Assembly (NCBI RefSeq): GCF_002982135.1
Contig: NZ_CP019981.1
Span: 2,046,001 to 2,110,000 of the forward strand
Source of the DNA: Pediococcus inopinatus
Lineage (GTDB): Bacteria > Bacillota > Bacilli > Lactobacillales > Lactobacillaceae
DNA length: 64,000 nt
Direction of reading: 5' to 3'
Shown: positions 7,917 through 21,225 of the stretch, in pieces
How positions within the stretch are numbered: the first letter of the stretch is position 1
Layout of the letters: every line of letters starts with the position of its first letter
Program-made: the position numbers and the translations under genes
Notes under the pieces: generated by a model
Database searches by the model: none
What the model was told of the DNA's origin: nothing
What the model saw: only the letters and a program-made list of their open reading frames with translations

Positions 7917-9170
7917 ATGAATATTATTGATGAACTAAAATGGCGTGGGGCTGTGAATCAAACAACTGACGAAGAGGGGCTACGCGAATTAGCAGAGAAG
8001 CAACAAATTGGCTTGTACTGTGGGGTGGATCCTACGGGTGACAGTTTGCATATTGGCCATTTGATTCCTTTTATGATGTTGAAACGATTCCAACTCCAAG
8101 GCCATCATCCAGTAATTGTTATTGGTGGTGGAACGGGTGCGATTGGTGATCCGTCTGGTAAAAATTCAGAACGAGTTTTGCAGACGATGGACCAAGTTAA
8201 ACATAATGAAGATGCCATATCTGCACAAATGATTAAATTGTTTGGGACAGAAAATTTCACCATTGTAAATAACTATGATTGGCTTTCAAAGTTGTCTTTG
8301 TTAGATTTTCTTCGCGATTACGGAAAGCTTTTTAACGTCAACACGATGTTGAACAAAGAAGTTGTGGCAAGTCGTTTGGAAGTGGGAATTTCTTTCACGG
8401 AATTTACTTACCAAATTTTGCAGTCCATTGATTTTCTTCATCTATACAAACATGAAAATGTGCAACTCCAGATTGGTGGTGCCGATCAATGGGGAAATAT
8501 TACTGCCGGAATCGATTTAATTCATAAGGTTGAAGGTTCAGATACGGACGTGTTTGCGCTCACGATCCCATTAATGCTTAAGGCTGATGGGACAAAGTTT
8601 GGAAAAACGGCTGGTGGCGCTGTATGGTTGGATCCAAAGAAGACTTCACCATATGAATTCTACCAATTTTGGATTAATCAAGATGACCGGGATGTTGTGA
8701 AATACTTGAAGTACTTTACATTCTTAGGTGAAGACGAGATTAACGAATTAGCAGATAAGGTTCAGACGCATCCAGAAAAACGGGAAGCTCAGCGCCGTTT
8801 GGCGGAAGAAGTGACCAAATTTGTGCATGGTGAACAGGCGGTAGTGGAGGCCCAACACATTACTCAAGCATTGTTCTCCGGTGAAGTGCAAGACCTAACA
8901 GCAGAAGAAATTGAACAAGGTTTTAAGAATATGCCTTCTGTTGAGGTTAGTGATGAAAAGAAAAATATCATTTTATGGCTAGTGGATGATACAAAGATTG
9001 AGGCATCAAGACGCCAAGCACGAGAAGATGTAAAAAACGGAGCTATTCGGATTAATGGTGAAAAGGTGCAGGATGTAGACGCTGAAATTGATCCTAGTGC
9101 GCATTTTGACGGCAAGTTTGTGATTGTGCGTCGTGGAAAAAAGAAGTACTTTTTGGCTAGGGTTAAGTAA
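7917..9170 (+). CDS. tyrS: Tyrosyl-tRNA synthetase
   Basis: Class I aminoacyl-tRNA synthetase that joins tyrosine to tRNA-Tyr. The HIGH motif is at residues 45-48, the KMSKS-equivalent loop is KFGKT at 227-231, and the tyrosine-site strand GGADQWGNI lies between them. The C-terminal 70 residues form an S4 RNA-binding domain (ASRRQAREDVKNGAIRINGE). Length 417 residues is normal. GAGGAGG ribosome site ahead of the ATG. Expression is governed by the upstream T-box. Confidence 0.98.
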   Translation: MNIIDELKWRGAVNQTTDEEGLRELAEKQQIGLYCGVDPTGDSLHIGHLIPFMMLKRFQLQGHHPVIVIGGGTGAIGDPSGKNSERVLQTMDQVKHNEDAISAQMIKLFGTENFTIVNNYDWLSKLSLLDFLRDYGKLFNVNTMLNKEVVASRLEVGISFTEFTYQILQSIDFLHLYKHENVQLQIGGADQWGNITAGIDLIHKVEGSDTDVFALTIPLMLKADGTKFGKTAGGAVWLDPKKTSPYEFYQFWINQDDRDVVKYLKYFTFLGEDEINELADKVQTHPEKREAQRRLAEEVTKFVHGEQAVVEAQHITQALFSGEVQDLTAEEIEQGFKNMPSVEVSDEKKNIILWLVDDTKIEASRRQAREDVKNGAIRINGEKVQDVDAEIDPSAHFDGKFVIVRRGKKKYFLARVK

Positions 9171-9175
9171 AGTGA

Positions 9176-9490
9176 GTGAGGCAAAACGGTAAGAGGCTGA
9201 TTGTAAGCACAACGGATGCGGGATCGCAATCCCGCGGGAGTTGTGCTTACAATCAGTCTCTTGTTTTGCCGAGCTGTCCTAAGGCATAGCAAAAAAGTGC
9301 AGTAAGAGTGGTGCTGGATGCGAGTTCTTGCGGCCAAACTGTGCCACAAGAATCGACAGCGAACGGAATAAGAAAGATTTTCGTTTCAAAAATCAACCAA
9401 CGAAATGGAGTAGTGCGGGATCGCAATCCCGCGGGAAGCATACTTATTTCCGGCCTTTTGACGTGCCAAACTGTCCTAAGGCTTAGCGAA
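9176..9490. repeat. Hairpin-rich intergenic repeat, two diverged units
   Basis: The gap between tyrS and the LysR gene has no credible gene. It contains a 22-base direct repeat (9218-9239 and 9415-9436, identical, each a self-complementary GCGGGAT..ATCCCGC hairpin). It also holds a 17-base repeat CTGTCCTAAGGC.TAGC (9274-9290 and 9471-9487, one difference). A third partial copy, CCAAACTGTGCC, lies near 9339. This looks like a small dispersed intergenic element present in two diverged tandem units. Confidence 0.65.
9181..9269 (+). terminator. Long hairpin downstream of tyrS, probable terminator
   Basis: A long near-perfect inverted repeat (9191-9213 against 9240-9262) is extended by GCAAAAC / GTTTTGC at its foot, and its loop contains a second hairpin GCGGGAT-CGCA-ATCCCGC. 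The T-run after it is short, so it could also be an RNA-stabilising or repeat-derived structure. Confidence 0.65.
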
Positions 9491-9540
9491 AGATCGCCAC
9501 TGGCTTCGAAACTGCAACTACTATATAGAAGAAAAAATAA

Positions 9541-9591
9541 AAAACGACTAGTTTTCAAGCAGTAAAATTGCTTGTTGAAACTAGTCGTTTT
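9541..9591. terminator. Bidirectional terminator at the end of the LysR gene
   Basis: A stem of about 20 bp (AAAACGACTAGTTTTCAAGC against its complement ending CTAGTCGTTTT) has A- and T-runs on both sides. Confidence 0.85.
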
Positions 9592-9593
9592 GT

Positions 9594-10499
9594 TTATTTA
9601 ACGGGCTGTCCTAAGTAATCAGCTTGATAACGGTTTGCGAGATAGTCGTGAATTTCCGTCAACATTAGTTTCGTGGAGGGCGCCTCTGCTTGAGTTTTAT
9701 TGACACTAAGGCAAATTGTTCGGTAATACTGATGAGAAAATGGATAAACATTGACATCACCAGTCAATTTTTGAAGAGCTAGTTGAGGCAAGATTCCAAA
9801 CCCAAGGCCACTTTCTACCATTGAAAGAATGGATTGATCATCAATAGAGTACGAAAGGGCATTTGGTGCAACAGCGTAGCGATCCAAAGTCTTCTTTGTG
9901 TCACGATCATAATCGATTTGTTGCAAAATGAAGCGGTAGTCGCCAATATCGTCAGTTGTGATATAGGTTTTATTTTTAGGGACAAAGTTAGCGGGCGTGA
10001 CGCAATAAATGGGGTCAGCTACTAATGACTCGGTAGTTAATTGTGCGTCTACAGGCAGTGCGGCAAAACCAATGTCGACTGTGCCAATTCTTGTCATTTC
10101 GGCAATTTCTGAAAACGTTCCTTGAGTGATGGTTACATCAACACCGGGATATTTTTTCTTGAAATGTTGGATAATGGTGGGCAACCAATTAATGCAGACA
10201 CTACTGAACGCACCTATCCGGATCGTACCTGAGTTTAAACCCCGAATTTGATCGGCAACTTGTTGTAATTGTGATTCACTATTTAAAATATTTTGAATAA
10301 CTGGCAGAATTTGTTGACCGTCAGGGGTGATCTCCACACCAGTCCGGTTTCGAATGAATAGAGGAAAGCCGAGATCATTTTCTAGTTGGCTGATAGCATG
10401 GCTTACCGCGCTGGGAGTAACGTTTAAAACTTTTGCAGCCTGACCAAAATTTTTAGTTGTGACAACTTGTGCAAATATTTCGTAAGAAAAATTAGCCAT
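9594..10499 (-). CDS. LysR-family transcriptional regulator
   Basis: 301 residues. The N-terminal winged helix-turn-helix is clear (GQAAKVLNVTPSAVSHAISQLE, residues about 17-38), followed by a periplasmic-binding-like effector domain. A start 13 codons upstream is in frame, but the GCGGAGG ribosome site points to the ATG at 10499. The gene is transcribed divergently from an aminotransferase gene with about 130 bases between them. That is the common LysR arrangement, so it probably controls the aminotransferase and itself. The inducer is unknown. Confidence 0.93.
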   Translation of the reverse strand: MANFSYEIFAQVVTTKNFGQAAKVLNVTPSAVSHAISQLENDLGFPLFIRNRTGVEITPDGQQILPVIQNILNSESQLQQVADQIRGLNSGTIRIGAFSSVCINWLPTIIQHFKKKYPGVDVTITQGTFSEIAEMTRIGTVDIGFAALPVDAQLTTESLVADPIYCVTPANFVPKNKTYITTDDIGDYRFILQQIDYDRDTKKTLDRYAVAPNALSYSIDDQSILSMVESGLGFGILPQLALQKLTGDVNVYPFSHQYYRTICLSVNKTQAEAPSTKLMLTEIHDYLANRYQADYLGQPVK

Positions 10500-10629
10500 A
10501 TTAGCCTCCGCTTTAGTTTGGTAGTGAAAAGGATTCACATTTTATTGAGAACGTTGAGTTTTACTTCATATTAAATAATTAGTATCATGGAGTCAATAAG
10601 TATTGTAGATATTATGGGAGGAAATAGAA

Positions 10630-11823
10630 ATGACAGAAGAATTTGCAAGTCGGGTTTCGATAACGTCAAAAAGCGGGTTGAATGCAATCTATCCGAGTCA
10701 TGACCCGGAAATGATCTCTTTTACTGGAGGATTTCCAGATGCAAGTCTGTTTCCTACCCAAGAGCTTGGCGACAGCTTTCAAAATGTTATTAGTGGAAAG
10801 CAGACGCCGTTCCAATATCAAATTGGTGAAGAGTCTGAGCCGTTGCGTAACCAAATTTCCCAATTATTAGCGGCTGATGGGACGCAAGTGGACGCTTCTA
10901 AAATTATGGTGACCCAAGGCGCACAGCAAGGATTAGACTTGGTTGCTAAACTTTTGATCAATAAAGGGGATGGCCTGGTAGTTGAAGGGCCCACTTACAT
11001 TGGGGCTTTGGCTGCGTTCGATGCGTATGAACCAACCTACTATACAGTAGGGATGGAAGAAGACGGAATGAACCTTGTAGATTTGAAAAAAATTTTAATT
11101 CAGCAACACGTAAAACTAATTTATACAATTCCTGATTTTCAAAATCCGACGGGAACAGTTATGTCGTTAGCTAAACGGAAACAGTTGGTTGAACTGGCTA
11201 ATCGTTATGATGTTCTGCTATTAGAAGATGCTCCCTATCGTTGGCTACGTTATGAAGGGGAATCATTACCTACTTTAAAGTCACTGGATACTCAAGATCG
11301 CGTGATTCAATTGGGTAGTTTTTCGAAAATCTTAGCACCTGCCCTGCGTTTAGGATGGCTAACAGCAGGAAATGACCTTTTTGAACGACTACAAGAACTT
11401 AAAGGTGGCTCCGATTTAGAAACTTCTAGTTTGATGATACAAACGGTTGACTACTATTTAACACATTACGATTTGAATGAGCACTTGGGCAAGCTGCAAA
11501 AGAGCTATCAAGTTAAACGGAATGCCATGATGAATGCAATGGAAAGATACTTACCGGATTTTGCTCACTATACAAAACCGCAAGGAGGATTCTTTACTTG
11601 GTTGACAGTGCCTGAGGATCTTGACTTGGAAAAAGTGCAAAATAATCAGTTAAAACCCAGTTTTCACGTGATGATGATTCCATCTACCAATCTATTTCCA
11701 GATAAGACACATCGAAATGGTGCAAGAATCAGTTTCAGTAATGTAACTCTTTCACAGATTGATTTAGGAATACAACGGCTATCAAATGGCCTGTCTAGCG
11801 GTTATCAAAAGAGATCCGTTTAA
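10630..11823 (+). CDS. PLP-dependent aminotransferase (class I/II, 2-aminoadipate-aminotransferase-like)
   Basis: A 397-residue fold-type I aminotransferase. The PLP lysine lies in LGSFSKILAPALRLGWL. Other landmarks are TQGAQQGLDLVAKLL (phosphate-binding region), IPDFQNPTGTVMS and EDAPYRWLRYEG. This arrangement matches the Aro8/LysN group, which acts on aromatic, branched-chain or 2-aminoadipate donors with 2-oxoglutarate; the exact substrate is unclear. GGGAGG ribosome site. It is divergent from the LysR gene, which is the likely regulator. Confidence 0.92.
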   Translation: MTEEFASRVSITSKSGLNAIYPSHDPEMISFTGGFPDASLFPTQELGDSFQNVISGKQTPFQYQIGEESEPLRNQISQLLAADGTQVDASKIMVTQGAQQGLDLVAKLLINKGDGLVVEGPTYIGALAAFDAYEPTYYTVGMEEDGMNLVDLKKILIQQHVKLIYTIPDFQNPTGTVMSLAKRKQLVELANRYDVLLLEDAPYRWLRYEGESLPTLKSLDTQDRVIQLGSFSKILAPALRLGWLTAGNDLFERLQELKGGSDLETSSLMIQTVDYYLTHYDLNEHLGKLQKSYQVKRNAMMNAMERYLPDFAHYTKPQGGFFTWLTVPEDLDLEKVQNNQLKPSFHVMMIPSTNLFPDKTHRNGARISFSNVTLSQIDLGIQRLSNGLSSGYQKRSV

Positions 11824-11885
11824 ATTGGTATAGGTGAAATTGGTGAAAGCTTTTCGAAAGAAATGAAATTAATTTGAAAAAGTGC

Positions 11886-11914
11886 TTGACGAAATGTTCT
11901 CAGGTTGTTATATT
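11886..11914 (+). promoter_or_regulatory. rRNA promoter P1
   Basis: TTGACG and TATATT separated by 17 bases, upstream of the 16S gene. Confidence 0.8.
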
Positions 11915-11974
11915 TATATACGTTGTCTGACGGAGATAAGCGTGCCAAGACGAAAAAAGAAATAAAAGTTTTTC

Positions 11975-12003
11975 TTGACAAGCTTTTCACCAGATGATAT
12001 ACT
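11975..12003 (+). promoter_or_regulatory. rRNA promoter P2
   Basis: Consensus TTGACA and TATACT separated by 17 bases, with a TGA extension ahead of the -10. About 190 bases of leader follow before 16S. Confidence 0.9.
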
Positions 12004-12069
12004 TATAAAGTTGTCGCGGTTGATAAGTTACAAAGACCGAAACGGCAATTGGTAGACCTTTGAAAACTG

Positions 12070-12083
12070 AACAAAGTTTCGAC
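12070..12083 (+). other. 16S rRNA processing stem, 5' arm
   Basis: AACAAAGTTTCGAC here is complementary to GTCGAAACTTTGTT at 13803-13816, after 16S. The two would pair to form the double-stranded stem cut by RNase III to release pre-16S. Confidence 0.75.
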
Positions 12084-12189
12084 AAAGTAAAATGTGTAGG
12101 GTCTTCAAATGAAAATTTTGAAGCAAACATTTGCGAAGTCAATTCGTTTTAAACAATGAAACAACAAATGAGCTTGTAAAAACTCAAGT

Positions 12190-13778
<1,589 letters not shown>

Positions 13779-13853
13779 TTAGAAACGGAAACCTACACAT
13801 ATGTCGAAACTTTGTTTAGTTTTGAGAGGTTTACTCTCAAAATTTGTTCTTTG

Positions 13854-13873
13854 AAAACTAAATAATATCGAAA
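13854..13873 (+). other. 23S rRNA processing stem, 5' arm
   Basis: The AAAACTAAATAATATCGAAA segment is an exact complement of 16944-16963, after 23S, and forms the expected pre-23S processing stem. The 16S-23S spacer (about 220 bases) contains no tRNA gene. Confidence 0.8.
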
Positions 13874-13992
13874 AATTTTCTAATTTTAATTATCAGATAA
13901 TTAAACCGAGAACATTGCGTTTTATAGAGTTTTACAACAAGATTAGTTCTTAAAATAATCGCTAAACTCAAAACCACTTTATCTTCGATAAA

Positions 13993-16918
<2,926 letters not shown>

Positions 16919-17011
16919 CAAAGTGGTGTTCTCAAAGAGAAGATTTCGATATTATTTAGTTTTGAGAGAATAAATTTCTTTCACACGAGCCGCGGAAGTG
17001 GATCGGAGAAG

Positions 17012-17128
17012 TGTGGTGACGATAGTGAGAAGGATACACCTGTTCCCATGTCGAACACAGAAGTTAAGCTTCTTAACGCCGAGAGTAGTTGGGGGATCGC
17101 TCCCTGCGAGGGTAGGACGTTGCCATGC
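17012..17128 (+). rRNA. rrf: 5S ribosomal RNA
   Basis: A 117-base 5S gene with TGTGGTGACGATAGTGAGAAG at the 5' end (the first 20 bases suffice to recognise it), the conserved CCCATGTCGAACACAGAAGT loop and a 3' end pairing with the start. Confidence 0.96.
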
Positions 17129-17136
17129 ACTTAGTA

Positions 17137-17163
17137 AGTTCCCTTAATTGGGAGCTTTTTTTG
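17137..17163 (+). terminator. Terminator of the rRNA operon
   Basis: A 7-bp stem AGTTCCC / GGGAGCT with loop TTAATT is followed by a run of T. Confidence 0.85.
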
Positions 17164-17206
17164 TGTCTAAATAGTCATTTTAATCAAATATGGTATACTT
17201 ATTATT

Positions 17207-17280
<74 letters not shown>

Positions 17281-17304
17281 TAAATAAAAAATATCATGAG
17301 AAAA

Positions 17305-17332
17305 AGTCATTGAAAAATCAATGGCTTTTTTT
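17305..17332 (+). terminator. Terminator after tRNA-Thr
   Basis: A 9-bp stem AGTCATTGA / TCAATGGCT followed by a T-run. Confidence 0.85.
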
Positions 17333-17484
17333 GTGTCGAATCAAAGGCTGGTAGATATTTAAGCTTAGGTTGCGAACAATAAATATACTTCGTTTTATGA
17401 ACCGCTACCAAAAAGTCCTCGATTTTTTTCGTGAGAAGTGTATAATCAATAAAAATGTGTAAAATTCTAAGGAGGAAATTTTTA

Positions 17485-18861
17485 ATGGAAACCAAAGATC
17501 GATACGCAGTAGATATTGTTCCCTTTGAAGACCGTCATATGTCTTATTGGGATATGTTCGCTACTTGGATTGGTGCTAACGCAAACAATGGAACGTGGTT
17601 TGTAGGTGGAATTATTGCTGCCTGTGGTTTCTGGGGTGGTATTCATGCTTTAATTATTGCTTCAAGTATTTCGTACATATTTTTATCACTTGTAGGCTAC
17701 ATGGGATATAAAACAGGCGCTTCAACGATGGCTGTTTCCCGTGCTTCTTTTGGAATTCGGGGGAGTGTTGTTCCTTCAGTTGTTAACGTGACTCAATTCG
17801 TGGGTTGGACAGCTGTTAACACTTTTATCGCTGCTACTTCCATGTCATATATTTTACATTCATTATTAGGTTGGCCAGTTTATGGACAACCCGGTGGCGC
17901 TAAAGGATTGATTTTTGGTATCTTAGTTATGAGTATTTTACACTTAATAAGTATTTCTGCCGGACAACGGTCGATTCAAATCATTGAGCGAATAGGGATA
18001 ATTCTCGTTATCATATTCGTTATATGGGAATCGATCGTTGTTTTTCGTGATGTATCGTTTTCTCAAATTGCGAATTGGAAGGTGCCAACTCATCAAAAAA
18101 TGCCTTTTGGCAGTGCAATCGATACACTTGCCGCATTTAATCTAGCTTGGGTTACGGCCGGCGCGGATTTTACCCGGTTTACTAATAAGAAGAACACTGC
18201 AGTTACTGCTCCGTTTCTTGGGGCTGACATAGGTGTGTTCTGGTTTGCCTTTATTGGTTTGGTTGCCACAATTAGTATTGCAGTAACTTCTGGAGTTTAC
18301 GATGCCAACAATTCTGATCCAAGTACAATTGCGAATCGGTTGGGACTAGGATCAATTGCCATGATTGTCATTGTGTTAACCAGTATGACTGCCAATGCGG
18401 TTAATTTACAAGCAGCTGGGTCAGCCGTTAATAATATTTTTCCAAAACTAAGTCTTAAAAAATCGCTGTGGATTGTCACAATTCTTGCCACTTTAGTTAC
18501 TTTTATTCCGGTCTTTGTCGGAAGGTTCTTGGATACATTTACGGCATTTTTGGATTACGTTGGCATGGTACTTGGCCCGATCGTCAGTATTATGTGTGTG
18601 GATTTCTACTTGGTTCGAAGACGACACTATCAGGCAACAGAGTTATCTCGCAAAGGTGGTCGGTATTGGTATCGAGGCGGTATTCATTGGCTGGCCTTTT
18701 GCTTGTGGGTCGTGGGTGTGCTAGTTTATTTGCTGCTTCAACATGTAGCTTGGATTCGAAATTATACCGGTGCAACATTCATTACAATGATTTTGGTAGG
18801 AATTGCGTATTACGTCGTTATGAAGATTAAATGCCATATATTACTTAGTCATTCAAATTAA
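17485..18861 (+). CDS. codB: NCS1-family cytosine permease
   Basis: A 458-residue membrane protein with about 12 helices, of the nucleobase:cation symporter-1 family. The N-terminal DRHMSYWDMFATWIGANAN segment and the internal FNLAWVTAGADFTRFT segment match CodB-type cytosine permeases. It imports cytosine for the next gene's deaminase. AAGGAGG ribosome site at 17470-17476 supports the ATG at 17485 over an in-frame ATG ten codons earlier. It is followed 21 bases later by codA, so the two form an operon. A TATAAT at 17441-17446 may be its -10. Confidence 0.93.
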   Translation: METKDRYAVDIVPFEDRHMSYWDMFATWIGANANNGTWFVGGIIAACGFWGGIHALIIASSISYIFLSLVGYMGYKTGASTMAVSRASFGIRGSVVPSVVNVTQFVGWTAVNTFIAATSMSYILHSLLGWPVYGQPGGAKGLIFGILVMSILHLISISAGQRSIQIIERIGIILVIIFVIWESIVVFRDVSFSQIANWKVPTHQKMPFGSAIDTLAAFNLAWVTAGADFTRFTNKKNTAVTAPFLGADIGVFWFAFIGLVATISIAVTSGVYDANNSDPSTIANRLGLGSIAMIVIVLTSMTANAVNLQAAGSAVNNIFPKLSLKKSLWIVTILATLVTFIPVFVGRFLDTFTAFLDYVGMVLGPIVSIMCVDFYLVRRRHYQATELSRKGGRYWYRGGIHWLAFCLWVVGVLVYLLLQHVAWIRNYTGATFITMILVGIAYYVVMKIKCHILLSHSN

Positions 18862-18882
18862 TAAAACCGAGGAGTGTAAATC

Positions 18883-20139
18883 ATGTTAATTAAAAATGTT
18901 TATATTGAAAATAATGCGAATAAACAGGACGTAAGGATTGAGGATGGTAAGTTTGCAGAAATTGACGCACACTTAGCTCCACGAGAAAATGAAAAGATCA
19001 TCGAAGCTGATGGAAAATTATTATTACCCCCATTTGTTGATTCTCATGTTCATTTGGATGCAACGTTAACTGCTGGAGATCCGGAGTGGAATCAAAGTGG
19101 CACGCTGTTTGATGGCATTCGAATTTGGTCAGAACGGAAGAAAAAATTAACGCGCGAAGATGTTAAAACCCGAGCAAAAGCCACGATTCGGAAACAAATT
19201 GAAAATGGTATTCAAGTAGTTCGAAGTCATGTGGATACGACAGATCCTACAATGACGGCTTTGGAAGCTTTGTTAGAAGTTAAAGCGGAAATGAAAGATG
19301 AAGTGGAAATTCAGTTGGTCGCTTTCCCACAGGAAGGGGTATTATCTTATCCTCAGGGTAAGGAGCTATTGGAAACAGCCGTTAAAGAGGGTGCAGATGT
19401 GATTGGCGGAATTCCCCACTACGAATTTACACGTGATTACGGCGTCCAATCCTTAAAATATATTACAGACCTGGCCGAAAAATATGATCGTTTGATCGAT
19501 GTGCATTGTGATGAAATTGACGATCCCAACTCACGTAACTTAGAGGTACTTGCAACTTTAGCCTATGAGACTGGGTTGTCTGATCGCGTCACAGCCAGTC
19601 ACACCACTGCGATGGGCTCATATAATAATGCATACTGCTACAAACTGTTTCGTTTATTGAAACTCGCCAACATTAACATGGTTTCAAATCCACTTGTGAA
19701 CATTCATTTAGGTGGTCGTTTTGATACGTATCCGAAGCGGCGCGGGATTACCCGTATTAAAGAATTGAATGAAGCAGGGATTAATGTATCGTTTGGAGAA
19801 GATGATATTAAGGATCCTTGGTACCCAATGGGAAACGGTAATATGATGGATGCCGTGCATATGGGGATTCATGCTGAGCAACTCATGGGTTACCAAAGTA
19901 TCATGGATTCATATAATTTTGTAACGAACAATGCCGCAAAGACTCTGCATATAAGTGATCATTATGGAATTGAAGTCGGGAAACCTGCTAATTGCATTAT
20001 TATGAATAACAATAATTTTTATAATGCCTTAAATGAGCATTCGGAAGTCTTATATTCGATTCGCCAAGGGAAAGTATTAGTTGAAACTAAACCTAAAGAT
20101 GCAATAATCCCTTTATGGTTGTCAGATGAAATAATATAA
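18883..20139 (+). CDS. codA: Cytosine deaminase, 3' end altered by an IS
   Basis: Amidohydrolase that converts cytosine to uracil plus ammonia, feeding pyrimidine salvage. Metal ligands include the HVH pair (His55, His57), then DVHCDEIDD, ASHTTAM and the FGEDDIKDPWYPMGNGNMMD segment, all close to CodA of E. coli. The gene is 418 residues against about 427 for E. coli CodA. The last seven codons and stop (20118-20139) are the left terminal inverted repeat of the downstream IS3-family element, so the native C-terminus has been replaced. Since the catalytic core is complete, activity may be kept, but this is inference. Confidence 0.92.
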   Translation: MLIKNVYIENNANKQDVRIEDGKFAEIDAHLAPRENEKIIEADGKLLLPPFVDSHVHLDATLTAGDPEWNQSGTLFDGIRIWSERKKKLTREDVKTRAKATIRKQIENGIQVVRSHVDTTDPTMTALEALLEVKAEMKDEVEIQLVAFPQEGVLSYPQGKELLETAVKEGADVIGGIPHYEFTRDYGVQSLKYITDLAEKYDRLIDVHCDEIDDPNSRNLEVLATLAYETGLSDRVTASHTTAMGSYNNAYCYKLFRLLKLANINMVSNPLVNIHLGGRFDTYPKRRGITRIKELNEAGINVSFGEDDIKDPWYPMGNGNMMDAVHMGIHAEQLMGYQSIMDSYNFVTNNAAKTLHISDHYGIEVGKPANCIIMNNNNFYNALNEHSEVLYSIRQGKVLVETKPKDAIIPLWLSDEII

Positions 20140-20169
20140 TTCATCTGATTATCATGGAGGGATTTTTCT

Positions 20170-20844
20170 ATGCCTAGATCTAAATATACAGCGGCTGAAA
20201 AATTAGCGATATTGACGGAATTTAAACAGTCAAACTTATCTTTAGGTAACTTTGCCAAACACAATAAGGTTGCAACCCAAACTGTGAAAGATTGGCAAGT
20301 AAAGTATCAAAGTGGCGGGACCGAAGAGCTTTCCGAAGCCCATCATAACAAGCATTACTCTAAGGAGTTAAAACGGGAAGCCATTAGTGATTTTTTGAAT
20401 GGTGAAGGCAAGTATCGTGAAATAGCTATAAAGTATGGATTACGATCAACGACTCAGATACTCAATTGGGTTTCCAGGTATAATAGGGATAAACAAATAA
20501 CGGCCTCGCCGTTTAGAAAGCAGGTCCCTATTATGAGTCGTAAAACCAACTTTAAGGAACGTATTGAGGTTGTCGAATATGTGACAAGACACAAACATAG
20601 TTATGCTGAAGCAGCCGAACATTTCGCTGTTTCTTATCAGCAAGCACGCTCATGGGTACTTAAAACAAAACAAGCTGGCTATGAAGCTCTGATTGATAAT
20701 CGTGGACATCATAAACAACTAAGTGAACTAACTGATTTAGAAAAAGCTAATTTGCGAATCCGACAACTAGAATCAGAGTTGAAAGATAAAGAACTTATGG
20801 AAGCCTTCATAAAAAAATTTCAAGAAATTCAGCGCAGGGAGTGA
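20170..20844 (+). CDS. IS3-family transposase OrfA
   Basis: A 224-residue protein with two helix-turn-helix segments (near residues 20-45 and 130-160) and a C-terminal leucine-zipper-like stretch (LEKANLRIRQLESELKDKEL). This is the DNA-binding half of an IS3 transposase. It ends in an A7 run (20811-20817) followed by a -1-frame overlap with orfB, the expected signal for programmed -1 frameshifting to make the OrfAB fusion. GGAGGG ribosome site ahead of the ATG. Confidence 0.92.
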   Translation: MPRSKYTAAEKLAILTEFKQSNLSLGNFAKHNKVATQTVKDWQVKYQSGGTEELSEAHHNKHYSKELKREAISDFLNGEGKYREIAIKYGLRSTTQILNWVSRYNRDKQITASPFRKQVPIMSRKTNFKERIEVVEYVTRHKHSYAEAAEHFAVSYQQARSWVLKTKQAGYEALIDNRGHHKQLSELTDLEKANLRIRQLESELKDKELMEAFIKKFQEIQRRE

Positions 20845-21225
20845 ATAAACAGCATCGACTGGCATATCAGGCCATAAGTGAAGTCAGTCAGGGGAAACAA
20901 GGAGCGGTCACCAAACTACTTAAAGTTGTCGGCGTAAGCCGTCAAGCTTATTACAAAGGAATTAATCGCCAAATAACATCTTGGGAAAGACAAGATAAAG
21001 TACTTAAGGAGCGTGTCCAATACTGGTTTGATTTTCATTTTCAAGGAATAGGAGCTGGGAATCTTCTTACTAACCTAGAAAAAGATAACCAAGTCACTTT
21101 TGCTGTGACACTTAAACAAGTGAAACGAATTATGCGTGAACTCGGATTACGCTGTGAAATCAAGGTTAAGAAACATAATCGGGTTAAACAGTCTGATCAA
21201 TATATCCTGGATAACACTTTAAATC

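Noticed and set aside
8864..9558. Antisense frames with peptides such as AGLRSR across the tyrS-LysR gap.
   Set aside because: They arise from the repeated hairpin sequence; no start site or domain supports translation.
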